Under the pieces are notes generated by a model. The model had not been told where the DNA came from and searched no databases. It saw nothing but the letters and a program-made list of their open reading frames with translations. Below are positions 1 through 7,710 of a stretch of 8,513 nt of DNA, piece by piece. Origin of the DNA: Caulobacter sp. B11 (GTDB lineage: Bacteria > Pseudomonadota > Alphaproteobacteria > Caulobacterales > Caulobacteraceae); the NCBI RefSeq assembly GCF_002737765.1, contig NZ_PEGG01000074.1:1-8513 (forward strand), given 5' to 3'. Numbering within the stretch: position 1 is the first letter of the stretch; each line of letters begins with the position of its first letter. Position numbers and translations under genes: made by a program.

Positions 1-123
1 CCGACGTCCCACCCGGCCCGGGAGGATGTCGGCGCCATTGGTCTCGCCATGGAAGCGGATGATCGCTTCCCTCCCCGCGCCATGGTCGCTGCCTTCGTGA
101 AGACGGCGGACCAAGTATGTTGA
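1..123 (+). CDS. Possible C-terminal fragment of an unidentified protein
   Basis: An open frame runs from the left edge for 40 codons to a TGA at 121-123, ending in ...FVKTADQVC. Roughly three quarters of its third positions are G or C, which suits this genome but is lower than in the neighbouring genes. It would converge on the DUF2793 gene, and the strong hairpin at 185-214 sits between the two stops, as expected for two genes that end there. I do not recognise a family, and 40 residues without a start prove little. The minus strand is also open over part of this stretch, so the direction is uncertain. Confidence 0.3.
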   Translation, partial: PTSHPAREDVGAIGLAMEADDRFPPRAMVAAFVKTADQVC

Positions 124-184
124 CGGCGGGGCCTGCTGATGGACGCAGGCGGCTACTCCCCAAAGGTGTGTGGTTGTTAGAGGG

Positions 185-214
185 AAGCGGCGGCGGGGTC
201 AACCGCCGCCGCTT
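185..214. terminator. Perfect 12-bp stem hairpin, probable bidirectional terminator
   Basis: AAGCGGCGGCGG at 185-196 is exactly complementary to 203-214, with a 6-nt loop. It lies 5 bp beyond the stop of the minus-strand DUF2793 gene and about 60 bp beyond the possible plus-strand stop at 123. No T-run follows on either strand, so it may rely on stem strength or act as a barrier and 3'-end stabiliser rather than as a classical intrinsic terminator. Confidence 0.7.
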
Positions 215-219
215 GCTTG

Positions 220-960
220 CTAGGCCGACGCGGCCGGAGGCGCGAAACACAGAAGATGGATAGCCACCCGCGCCTTGCCGCCCGTGAAGCTGCCGCCGGC
301 CGCGGTGATCACCACCGGCGTGTCGCTATAGAAGGCGGTCGGGCCGATGACCCCGACATTGCTGGCGTTCAGCGCCACGCCCAGCGACGCCCCGAACTTG
401 CCCGCCTCGCCCGACACGCCGCAGCTGTAGGACGATGCGCCGGTGATCGCCCCCGTCGTTCGGGTCGAGACGGCCAGGACGATGGCCCGGGCGGGAATGA
501 CGATGGTCGTGCTGGTCGCCGCCCCCGACAGGGTGACCTCTTCCTCGCGAATTTCGCAACGCGTGTCGGCCCCGCCGGGCGAGCGGGCGGCGGTCAGGCT
601 GATGAAGCTGTCAGACAGCGCCATCCAGACTTCGCCGTCAAAGACCAGGACATGGCCCTCGTCACGAACCCAGGCCAGGAAGCCGGCGGCGGGCGCGATC
701 GCCTCCCAGGCTCCGGCTTCGAAGCGCATCAGGTTTCCAGCGGGCTGGCCGCTCCAGGCCGGACCAGAAGGCGAGGCCGGCAGGATGTGGACGGCGCCGT
801 CCAGCGGCGTCGTCGGTTGCGCCGCGACCTGCCGGCTTTCGACCGTCAGCTGGACCAGTCCGTCGAGACGCGACAGGCCTTCATTGACGGTGATGTGTTT
901 CTGCGACTGGCCAGCCGCCACATAGGGCAGCGACAGGCGGGGGGTGGCGTCGTCGGACAT
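220..960 (-). CDS. DUF2793 domain protein (phage/GTA-type accessory structural protein)
   Basis: The protein has 246 residues. Its N-terminus (TPRLSLPYVAAGQSQKHITV, residues 6-25, then NEGLSRLDGLV) is the hallmark of DUF2793, found in alphaproteobacterial prophages, gene-transfer-agent-like clusters and as lone genes. Residues 50-120 are rich in Trp and Gly (AWSGQPAG, GAWEAI, FDGEVWMAL), as in this domain. Residues 140-240 form a beta-rich tail with a GVIGPTAFYSDTPVVITA stretch that I associate with the same family. There is no signal peptide or membrane segment. The start at 960 is chosen because GGAG lies 6 bp upstream; a Met 7 codons earlier lacks this support. Biochemical function is unknown; a tail or virion-surface role is inferred from where relatives occur. 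No other phage gene is visible nearby, so it looks like an orphan or remnant. Confidence 0.85.
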   Translation of the reverse strand: MSDDATPRLSLPYVAAGQSQKHITVNEGLSRLDGLVQLTVESRQVAAQPTTPLDGAVHILPASPSGPAWSGQPAGNLMRFEAGAWEAIAPAAGFLAWVRDEGHVLVFDGEVWMALSDSFISLTAARSPGGADTRCEIREEEVTLSGAATSTTIVIPARAIVLAVSTRTTGAITGASSYSCGVSGEAGKFGASLGVALNASNVGVIGPTAFYSDTPVVITAAGGSFTGGKARVAIHLLCFAPPAASA

Positions 961-970
961 GGCTTGCTCC

Positions 971-992
971 GGTGGGGTCAAAGGACCCCGCC
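971..992 (-). promoter_or_regulatory. GC-rich hairpin abutting the DUF2793 ribosome binding site
   Basis: On the plus strand GGTGGGGTC (971-979) pairs with GACCCCGCC (984-992) across a 4-nt loop, 9 bp with one wobble. On the minus-strand transcript its 3' foot touches the GGAG Shine-Dalgarno (plus 967-970) of the DUF2793 gene. It could end read-through from the flavoprotein gene upstream, or modulate translation of the gene downstream. The sequence alone does not decide between these. Confidence 0.5.
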
Positions 993-1015
993 AGTCTCAA
1001 GCGCCCCGGAAGCGT

Positions 1016-1039
1016 GGGGATGGACGCAGGCCCATCCCC
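1016..1039 (-). terminator. Hairpin downstream of the nitronate monooxygenase-family gene
   Basis: GGGGATGG at 1016-1023 is the exact reverse complement of 1032-1039, with an 8-nt loop, and flanking wobble pairs extend the stem. It begins 14 bp after the stop of the minus-strand flavoprotein gene. No T-run follows, so this is a likely 3'-end structure or weak terminator. With the hairpin at 971-992 it separates this gene from DUF2793. Confidence 0.5.
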
Positions 1040-1053
1040 GTGCCGATCCCCGT

Positions 1054-2061
1054 CTATTCGGCGGCGAAAGCCAAGGGCGCGCCAGCCGTCAGAGCGGTCT
1101 TGGCCGCCAGCTCCGCCTTGGCGTCCTCATATTCACGCGCGAGCTTGGCGACCAGTTCGCCGGCCGTCAGCACCGAGTCGATGGCGCCGATGCCCTGGCC
1201 GCAGCCCCAGATGTCGCGCCAAGCCTTGGCTTCCTGGTTGCCGCCCGACCCGAAGTTCATGGCCGAGGGGTCGCTGACCGGCAGGTTCTCGGGATCCATG
1301 CCGGCCTTGACCACCGACGGGCGCAGATAGTTGCCGTGCACCCCGGTGAACAGGTTGGAATAGAGGATGTCGTCGGCATGGCTCTCGACGATCATGTCCT
1401 TGTAGCCCTGCTGGGCGTTGGCTTCCTGGGTCGCGATGAAGGCCGAGCCGATATAGGCCAGGTCCGCGCCCATGGCTTGGGCGGCCAGGATGGAGCGACC
1501 GCAGGCGATCGAGCCCGACAGCGCCACCGGACCGTCGAACCACTGGCGGATTTCCTGGATCAGGGCGAACGGCGACAGGGTGCCGGCGTGGCCGCCCGCG
1601 CCGGCCGCGACCGGAATCAGGCCGTCGGCGCCCTTTTCGATCGCCTTGTGGGCGTGCTTGTCATTGATCACGTCGTGCATCGTGATGCCGCCGTAGGAAT
1701 GGATCGCGGCGTTGATGTCCTCGCGCGCGCCCAGCGAGGTGATCACCAGCGGGGCCTTGTATTTCACGCACATCTCGACGTCTTCCTCGAGCCGGTTATT
1801 GGTTCGATGGACGATCTGGTTGACCGCGAAGGGCGCCGAAGGGGCGTCCGGATTCGCCCGGTCATAGGCGGCCAGTTCCTCGGTGATGCGGTGCAGCCAC
1901 TCGTCCAGCTGCGAGATCGGGCGGGCGTTCAGCGACGGGAAGGACCCGACGATGCCGGCCTTGCACTGGGCGATGACCAGATCGGGATTGCTGATGATGA
2001 ACAGCGGCGAGGCGATGACCGGCAAGCGCAGGCGGTCTCGGAGGATCGGCGGCAAAGCCAT
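1054..2061 (-). CDS. Nitronate monooxygenase family FMN-dependent oxidoreductase
   Basis: The protein has 335 residues with the TIM-barrel FMN layout of the 2-nitropropane dioxygenase/nitronate monooxygenase family. Visible marks are LRLPVIASPLF near the N-terminus (residues 11-21), PFAVNQIVHR (77-86), LVITSLG (105-111), GAGGHAGTLSP (154-164, His158 at the place of the family's active-site His), GSIACGRSILAAQAMGAD (183-200) and YIGSAFIATQEA (203-214, FMN phosphate region), and WGCGQGIGAI (285-294). The family oxidises alkyl nitronates with O2, but many members are NADH:quinone reductases or unassigned, so the substrate is open. The start at 2061 is backed by AAAGGGAG 9 bp upstream; a longer reading begins 13 codons earlier without such support. 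It is divergent from mutA, which may hint at shared control with acyl-CoA metabolism. It is cytoplasmic, with no signal peptide. Confidence 0.85.
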   Translation of the reverse strand: MALPPILRDRLRLPVIASPLFIISNPDLVIAQCKAGIVGSFPSLNARPISQLDEWLHRITEELAAYDRANPDAPSAPFAVNQIVHRTNNRLEEDVEMCVKYKAPLVITSLGAREDINAAIHSYGGITMHDVINDKHAHKAIEKGADGLIPVAAGAGGHAGTLSPFALIQEIRQWFDGPVALSGSIACGRSILAAQAMGADLAYIGSAFIATQEANAQQGYKDMIVESHADDILYSNLFTGVHGNYLRPSVVKAGMDPENLPVSDPSAMNFGSGGNQEAKAWRDIWGCGQGIGAIDSVLTAGELVAKLAREYEDAKAELAAKTALTAGAPLAFAAE

Positions 2062-2220
2062 GGAAGTCGTCTCCCTTTCGGGCGCTTCTCGGCGCCGCAC
2101 ATGTGAACAGCGTTAGTTTAAACGGCTGTTTGGGTGGTGCGCAAGCGCTTGACCTCCCTACGGTCACCGGCGCAACTGCTCCGAAAATAAGAAAATGCTG
2201 CGCTGCAGGAGAGATAAGCT
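2062..2220. promoter_or_regulatory. Divergent promoter region with palindromic operator candidate (2106-2131)
   Basis: These 159 bp lie between the starts of the flavoprotein gene (minus) and mutA (plus) and must carry both promoters. The most AT-rich part holds an imperfect inverted repeat: AACAGCGTT at 2106-2114 matches the complement of 2121-2130 with one bulged G. Overlapping it are the 8-bp palindrome GTTTAAAC (2116-2123) and AAAC-GGCT-GTTT (2120-2131). The latter has the AAAC-N4-GTTT form seen at some TetR-family fatty-acid regulators (PsrA-like). A 10-bp palindrome CAAGCGCTTG (2142-2151) overlaps a TTGACC -35-like hexamer (2149-2154), but no convincing -10 follows. The operator role is inferred. 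Confidence 0.5.
2207..2213 (+). promoter_or_regulatory. Ribosome binding site that fixes the GTG start of mutA
   Basis: AGGAGAG lies 7 bp before the GTG at 2221. The nearest in-frame ATG (2233) would be too far from it, so GTG is preferred. Confidence 0.75.
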
Positions 2221-3675
2221 GTGAGTGAGGCGATGACGCCCCTGGCCGAAGATTTCGGCGCGCCGGACAGGAACCGGTGGATGGCCCTGGTCGAAAAGAC
2301 CCTCAAGGGCCAGGCCTTTGACGAGGCCCTGGTCACCGACACCCCCGATGGCATCGCGATCCAGCCGCTCTACACGGTCGAGGACGGCGTGGCGGTGATG
2401 CGCGACCTGCGGGCCCGCGACGTCGTGCGCCCCTGGGACCTGCGGATGCGCCTGGCCCATCCCGATCCCCGCCAGACCGCCGCCGAGGCGCTCAAGGACC
2501 TGGAAGGCGGCGCCGCCTCGGTGCTGCTGACCCTAGACCCGACCGGCCAGGCCGGAGTCGCGGTCGGCTCGGCCGATGACCTGGCCAAGGCCCTGGACGG
2601 CGTGATGCTGGACCTGGCGCCGGTCGCGCTCGACGCCGGCTTTCTCGGACCCAAGGCCGCCGACTGGCTGGGCGCCCTGGCCAAGGCCGCGCCCAACGCG
2701 CCGCTGAACTTCCACATGGACCCCCTGACCGCCTTCGCCCAGACGGGCGGCAGCCCGGGCCCGATCGAAAGCCACCTGGTCTCGGCCGCCACGGTCGGGG
2801 CCCGTCTGTCGGGAACCTACGCCAAGGCCGGGCTGATGCTGGCCACCGGACGCGCCGCCCACGAGGCGGGCGGCTCCAACACCGAGGAACTGGCCCTGAT
2901 GGCCGCCGGCGCCCTGGCCTACGCCAAGGCCCTGGTTCGCGCCGGCCTGACGATGAACGAAGCCTTCGCCCGCATCACCCTGGGGGTCAGCGTCGACGGC
3001 GAGTATTTCACCGGCATCGCCAAGATTCGCGCCGCCCGAGCCCTGTGGGCGCGGATCACCGACGCCTGCGGCGTCGGCGCCCTGCCGGCCCGTATCGAGG
3101 CCCGCAGTTCCGGCCGCATGCTGACCCGCCAGGACGCCTGGACCAACCTGCTGCGCCTGACCAGCGCCGGCTTCGCGGCCGCCGTCGGGGGCGCCGACGC
3201 GATCGTCCTGGGCGCGTTCAGCGACGCCCTGGGCCTGCCCACGGCCTTTGGCCGCCGCCAGTCGCGCAACACCCAGCTGGTGCTGATGGAAGAGAGCCAT
3301 CTGGGCCGGGTCGCCGATCCGGCCGGCGGGGCCTGGTATCTCGACAGCCTGACCGACCAACTGGCGCGCGGCGCCTGGGCCGACTTCCAGGCCATCGAGG
3401 CGGCCGGCGGCGTGATCAAGGCGCTGGAGGCCGGCCTGATCGCTGACCGCGTCGCCAAGAGCCGTCAGGGCCAGGAAGCCGCATTCGCCGACAAGAGCCG
3501 CAAGATCCTCGGGGTCACCGTGTTCCCCAACGCCGACGACAAGCCGGTGGAGGTCGCGGTCGTCGATCCGGTCGCCTTCGCGGTCGCCGGGCCCGATCCA
3601 CGCCTGCCAGGACCGGACTCGCGTTGTCCGCCCCTGACGCCCATCCGCTTCTCCGCCGCGTTCGAGGGGGCCTGA
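2221..3675 (+). CDS. mutA: Methylmalonyl-CoA mutase small (beta) subunit, short form
   Basis: The 484-residue protein is the non-catalytic partner of MutB in the heterodimeric mutase. It is a diverged copy of the catalytic barrel: residues 262-280 (YFTGIAKIRAARALWARIT) parallel MutB 283-300, RQSRNTQLVL (346-355) parallels Mut[10 protein letters not shown], and RVADPAGGAWYLDSLTDQLA (363-382) parallels [20 protein letters not shown]. The adenosylcobalamin site and catalytic Tyr/His of MutB have no equivalents, as expected for this subunit. The protein ends at PLTPIRFSAAFEGA, about where longer MutA proteins (around 600-640 residues) enter their vestigial C-terminal B12-like domain. That domain is missing, and the next frame goes straight into mutB. 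GTG start with AGGAGAG 7 bp upstream. It is the first gene of the operon, 3 bp from mutB, so translational coupling is likely. Confidence 0.9.
   Translation: MSEAMTPLAEDFGAPDRNRWMALVEKTLKGQAFDEALVTDTPDGIAIQPLYTVEDGVAVMRDLRARDVVRPWDLRMRLAHPDPRQTAAEALKDLEGGAASVLLTLDPTGQAGVAVGSADDLAKALDGVMLDLAPVALDAGFLGPKAADWLGALAKAAPNAPLNFHMDPLTAFAQTGGSPGPIESHLVSAATVGARLSGTYAKAGLMLATGRAAHEAGGSNTEELALMAAGALAYAKALVRAGLTMNEAFARITLGVSVDGEYFTGIAKIRAARALWARITDACGVGALPARIEARSSGRMLTRQDAWTNLLRLTSAGFAAAVGGADAIVLGAFSDALGLPTAFGRRQSRNTQLVLMEESHLGRVADPAGGAWYLDSLTDQLARGAWADFQAIEAAGGVIKALEAGLIADRVAKSRQGQEAAFADKSRKILGVTVFPNADDKPVEVAVVDPVAFAVAGPDPRLPGPDSRCPPLTPIRFSAAFEGA
3664..3670 (+). promoter_or_regulatory. Ribosome binding site of mutB inside the mutA 3' end
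   Basis: GAGGGGG lies within the last mutA codons, 8 bp before the mutB ATG at 3679. Because the site is translated as part of mutA, the two subunits are probably made in a coupled, balanced way. Confidence 0.65.
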
Positions 3676-3678
3676 GCC

Positions 3679-5835
<2,157 letters not shown>

Positions 5836-5920
5836 GCGGAGAACATCACGCATAGGCGCGGGCGGCCGGCTCGACGGCCAGGGCGGTCCGCGTCGCGGTC
5901 GTCCATGTTAGCCTCGGATC
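5836..5920. other. Short intergenic stretch after mutB
   Basis: This stretch is GC-rich. The only structure is a weak 5-bp stem GGCCG/CGGCC around 5866-5881 with no T-run, so no convincing terminator for mutAB is visible. No clear ribosome binding site precedes the ATG at 5921. Confidence 0.35.
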
Positions 5921-6233
5921 ATGAATGCTCCGGCCCGCCCCGCCGAAGCCGTCGCGCCCCACCGCTTCACGTATGACGATGTTGCGGATGGTCGAGGCCG
6001 GCAGTCTTGCGGAGGATGCCCGGGTCGAGCTGATCGAGGGAGAGCTGATCGAGGTGGCTCCCGAAAGCGTGCCCCAGGTTCGCTGTCGCCGCTGGCTGAC
6101 CCAGTTCTTCATCCGGCGCTTGGCCGAGGGCGGCTATGACCTCGTGGAGGAAATCAGCGAGAGCGACGTGATCGCGCCTCTCGCCTTTCCCGATCTGGTA
6201 AGCCGCGTCCGCGACCTGCCCGCGCTGGACTAG
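5921..6233 (+). pseudogene. Broken Uma2-family (DUF820) endonuclease-fold gene
   Basis: An ATG at 5921 opens a reading with the usual Uma2 N-terminus ending PHRFTYDDV, which loses frame at about 5978-5984. The expected continuation LRMVEAGSLAEDARVELIEG is found in the next frame (+1) and runs to a TAG at 6231-6233. A second lesion is internal: after WLTQFFIRRL the sequence jumps to YDLVEEISESDVIAPLAFPD, which resembles the extreme C-terminus of Uma2 proteins. The middle of about 90 residues, with the acidic PD-(D/E)xK-like core, is absent; family members are normally about 190 residues. The product is therefore very unlikely to be active. Uma2 proteins are abundant, poorly characterised proteins with a restriction-endonuclease-like fold. 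Its stop is 3 bp from the stop of the convergent DUF4112 gene. Annotation as a short hypothetical from 5925 or 5979 is possible but less likely. Confidence 0.75.
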
Positions 6234-6236
6234 ATC

Positions 6237-6692
6237 CTACCGCTTCCCCGCCTTGACCTTGCGCTTGTGGCGGGTCTTGGGATCGATGTCGTGGGGCAGG
6301 CCGTGCTTGGCCTCGATGTCCTTCTGCAGGGCCTTGGCGGCCATCAGATGGCCCGGAAACAGCATGTCGACCACCGAACCGGCGACCGGCACAGCGTCGG
6401 TCGCGGTGTCCATGGCCACATAGGCCAGCATCCGCGCCAAGGTGGCGACCGAAGCGCCGGCCGCCAGACCGTGAAACAGCAGCAGTCCGCCGGCCCCGAC
6501 GCTATAGGCGAAGCCGACTCCCGGCACCCAGGACAGCACCGCGTCCAGGCCCAGGCCGAACGGCCCGACGCCGATCAGCCGATCGGACAGGCGCTTGATG
6601 GTTTCAGCCGATCGCCAGGCCCTGTGAGCCCGACTCTTGCGGCTGTCGGGGCCTTCGTCGGCGACGAAGGCCTTGGCGATGTGATCGGTCAT
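6237..6692 (-). CDS. DUF4112 domain small membrane protein (downstream copy)
   Basis: The 151-residue protein contains the DUF4112 pattern: KRLSDRLIGVGPFGLGLDAV (33-52), a hydrophobic GVGFAYSVGAGGLLLFHGLA (58-77), a second hydrophobic stretch around 84-111 with MDTATDAVPVAGSVVD, then LFPGH (111-115). Two membrane-associated segments are likely, with a charged N-terminus and a very basic tail (KTRHKRKVKAGKR) probably cytoplasmic. Function is unknown for the family. An ATG at 6692 is used; a GGAG about 12 bp upstream is further away than usual. The frame stays open 98 codons further, but that part is the out-of-frame shadow of the neighbouring gene, so it is excluded. It lies 32 bp downstream of a paralogue on the same strand and is probably cotranscribed with it. 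Confidence 0.85.
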   Translation of the reverse strand: MTDHIAKAFVADEGPDSRKSRAHRAWRSAETIKRLSDRLIGVGPFGLGLDAVLSWVPGVGFAYSVGAGGLLLFHGLAAGASVATLARMLAYVAMDTATDAVPVAGSVVDMLFPGHLMAAKALQKDIEAKHGLPHDIDPKTRHKRKVKAGKR

Positions 6693-6724
6693 GCCGGGTG
6701 AACGCTCCGCCGGGAAAATGGTTG

Positions 6725-7186
6725 TCAGCCCAGGAACACGACGCGGCGCTTTTCCTTGCCCGCCAGGATCCGGGCCAGAAGGTCGCGATACTCGGCCGTG
6801 CCCTCGGCCTCCTTGCGGGCGCCCTCGAAATAGATGGTCTCGTCCATGTGCTTGAGGATCATGTCGGCCGACCATTTGTGACCGGTGAACAGGGTGTCGG
6901 CAATAGCGCCGACTCCGGGGGCCATCGGCAGGATGGTGTCGAGCACGATGATCGCCGCCACCTGGATCAGGATCATCGGCGCGCACCGGGCGCGAAAGCC
7001 GTCATAGAGCAGCACGGCGCCGGCCCCGAGCGAATAGAGCTCTCCCGCGCCCCGGAAGAACGACAGCAGACCGTCCAGGCCGATGCCCAGCGGGCCGACG
7101 CCGACGATATTGTCCGAGAGCTTCTTGGTGCGCTCGATGCTTCCGCGGATGTTGTGAAGATCGAGATGCGACTTGGCGATGAACAC
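6725..7186 (-). CDS. DUF4112 domain small membrane protein (upstream copy)
   Basis: This is a paralogue of the next gene, sharing TKKLSDNIVGVGPLGIGLDG (20-39), YSLGAGAVLLYDG (51-63) and LFTGH (99-103), with two hydrophobic stretches (about 36-62 and 70-101). It replaces the basic tail with a long charged helix-like C-terminus (KHMDETIYFEGARKEAEGTA, 112-131). The start is uncertain. I prefer the GTG at 7186 (MFIAKSHLDLHN, 153 residues) because a GGAG sits 8 bp upstream and the length matches its partner. The frame remains open to a TTG at 7321, but that extra part looks non-coding and overlaps the palindrome region. Function is unknown; the two adjacent homologous membrane proteins suggest a tandem duplication or a heteromeric pair. 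Confidence 0.75.
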   Translation of the reverse strand: MFIAKSHLDLHNIRGSIERTKKLSDNIVGVGPLGIGLDGLLSFFRGAGELYSLGAGAVLLYDGFRARCAPMILIQVAAIIVLDTILPMAPGVGAIADTLFTGHKWSADMILKHMDETIYFEGARKEAEGTAEYRDLLARILAGKEKRRVVFLG

Positions 7187-7260
7187 CGGAAGGGCTCCGA
7201 ACGGCAGAGGCCGGCAATCTGCCTTAACCACGAGCGCGCCGGAAGTGGGAGAACGCCAGA

Positions 7261-7277
7261 TTCCCGTGGCACGGGAA
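7261..7277. promoter_or_regulatory. Perfect 17-bp palindrome, candidate operator
   Basis: TTCCCGTG (7261-7268) and CACGGGAA (7270-7277) are exact reverse complements around a single central G. The 1-nt centre cannot form a normal RNA hairpin loop without opening pairs, so a dimeric protein-binding site is more natural than a terminator. It lies about 75 bp upstream of the minus-strand start and about 105 bp upstream of the plus-strand start. A GATTC at 7259-7263 overlaps the left arm; GANTC is the target of the CcrM cell-cycle methylase in this bacterial group. Confidence 0.5.
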
Positions 7278-7370
7278 GGTGACGCCGTTTGGCCTGCCTC
7301 TGGCCGGGAGCCCCTCGGCAAGCGCCGCGTTTATGCTTAAGTTCATGCCATGCGCCGGCGTTCGGCCCAC

Positions 7371-7374
7371 GAGG
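7371..7374 (+). promoter_or_regulatory. Ribosome binding site that fixes the ybjQ-like start
   Basis: GAGG lies 8 bp before the ATG at 7383. It supports that Met over an ATG 11 codons upstream, whose extra residues (RRRSAHEDSS) do not belong to the family. Confidence 0.6.
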
Positions 7375-7382
7375 ATAGTTCG

Positions 7383-7700
7383 ATGCTGATCTCGACCACC
7401 CCGTTCATCGAGGGACGGCCGGTCCAGGACTACAAGGGCGCGATCTACGCTCAGTCGATCCTGGGCGCGAACGTGGTGCTGGACCTGATGTCGGCGATCC
7501 GCGACTTCATCGGCGGCCATTCCAAGTCGTATGAACGGGTCCTGGCTCGGGCCCGCGAGGACGCCATGAAGAACCTGGTCAAGGAAGCCACGGCGCTCGG
7601 CGCCAACGCCATCCTGGCGGTGGATCTGGACTACAACACCGTCGGGCCGAACGGCTCGATGATGATGGTTTCGGTTTCCGGGACCGCCGTCGTCCTCTAG
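7383..7700 (+). CDS. YbjQ/UPF0145 family protein (putative heavy-metal-binding domain)
   Basis: The 105-residue protein matches the compact YbjQ fold from end to end: [20 protein letters not shown] (2-21), [20 protein letters not shown] (27-46), [20 protein letters not shown] (49-68), [18 protein letters not shown] (71-88) and a [15 protein letters not shown] end (91-105). The family forms ring-like oligomers and is labelled heavy-metal-binding, but in vivo roles are largely unknown and no Cys cluster is visible here. It is cytoplasmic with no signal peptide. It is followed after 10 bp by meaB on the same strand, so the two are probably one transcript. Whether this link is functional or a result of rearrangement is unknown. 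Confidence 0.9.
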   Translation: MLISTTPFIEGRPVQDYKGAIYAQSILGANVVLDLMSAIRDFIGGHSKSYERVLARAREDAMKNLVKEATALGANAILAVDLDYNTVGPNGSMMMVSVSGTAVVL

Positions 7701-7710
7701 GCACGGCGGC

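Larger units (their letters stand above)
7187..7382. promoter_or_regulatory. Divergent intergenic region between DUF4112 pair and ybjQ-like gene
   Basis: These 196 bp must contain promoters for the DUF4112 pair (minus) and the YbjQ-family gene (plus). A TATGCT -10-like hexamer at 7332-7337 faces the plus-strand gene, without a clear -35. An inverted repeat GGCAGA/TCTGCC (7203-7208 and 7218-7223) would fold in the leader of the minus-strand transcript. The most striking element is the perfect palindrome listed separately. Confidence 0.4.

Noticed and set aside
138..1031. Direct 13-bp repeat GATGGACGCAGGC at 138-150 and 1019-1031, flanking the DUF2793 gene
   Set aside because: It is tempting as a small attachment-site pair around a phage-type gene. 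However, a 13-bp match is expected about once by chance in GC-rich DNA of this size, the second copy is part of a hairpin, and no integrase is seen.
217..2106. Very long plus-strand open frame (629 codons) opposite the DUF2793 and flavoprotein genes
   Set aside because: Its product is Arg/Gly-rich low-complexity sequence with no recognisable domain. It is the antisense shadow of two convincing minus-strand genes in GC-rich DNA.
2142..2177. Sigma-70-type promoter built on TTGACC (2149-2154)
   Set aside because: No acceptable -10 element lies 16-18 bp downstream, nor a good match to the Caulobacter housekeeping consensus, so it is mentioned only as a weak possibility.
6693..6986. N-terminal extension of the downstream DUF4112 gene (98 more codons)
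   Set aside because: The extension overlaps the upstream DUF4112 gene in another frame and is His/Arg/Gly-rich shadow sequence. The DUF4112 homology starts only after the Met at 6692.
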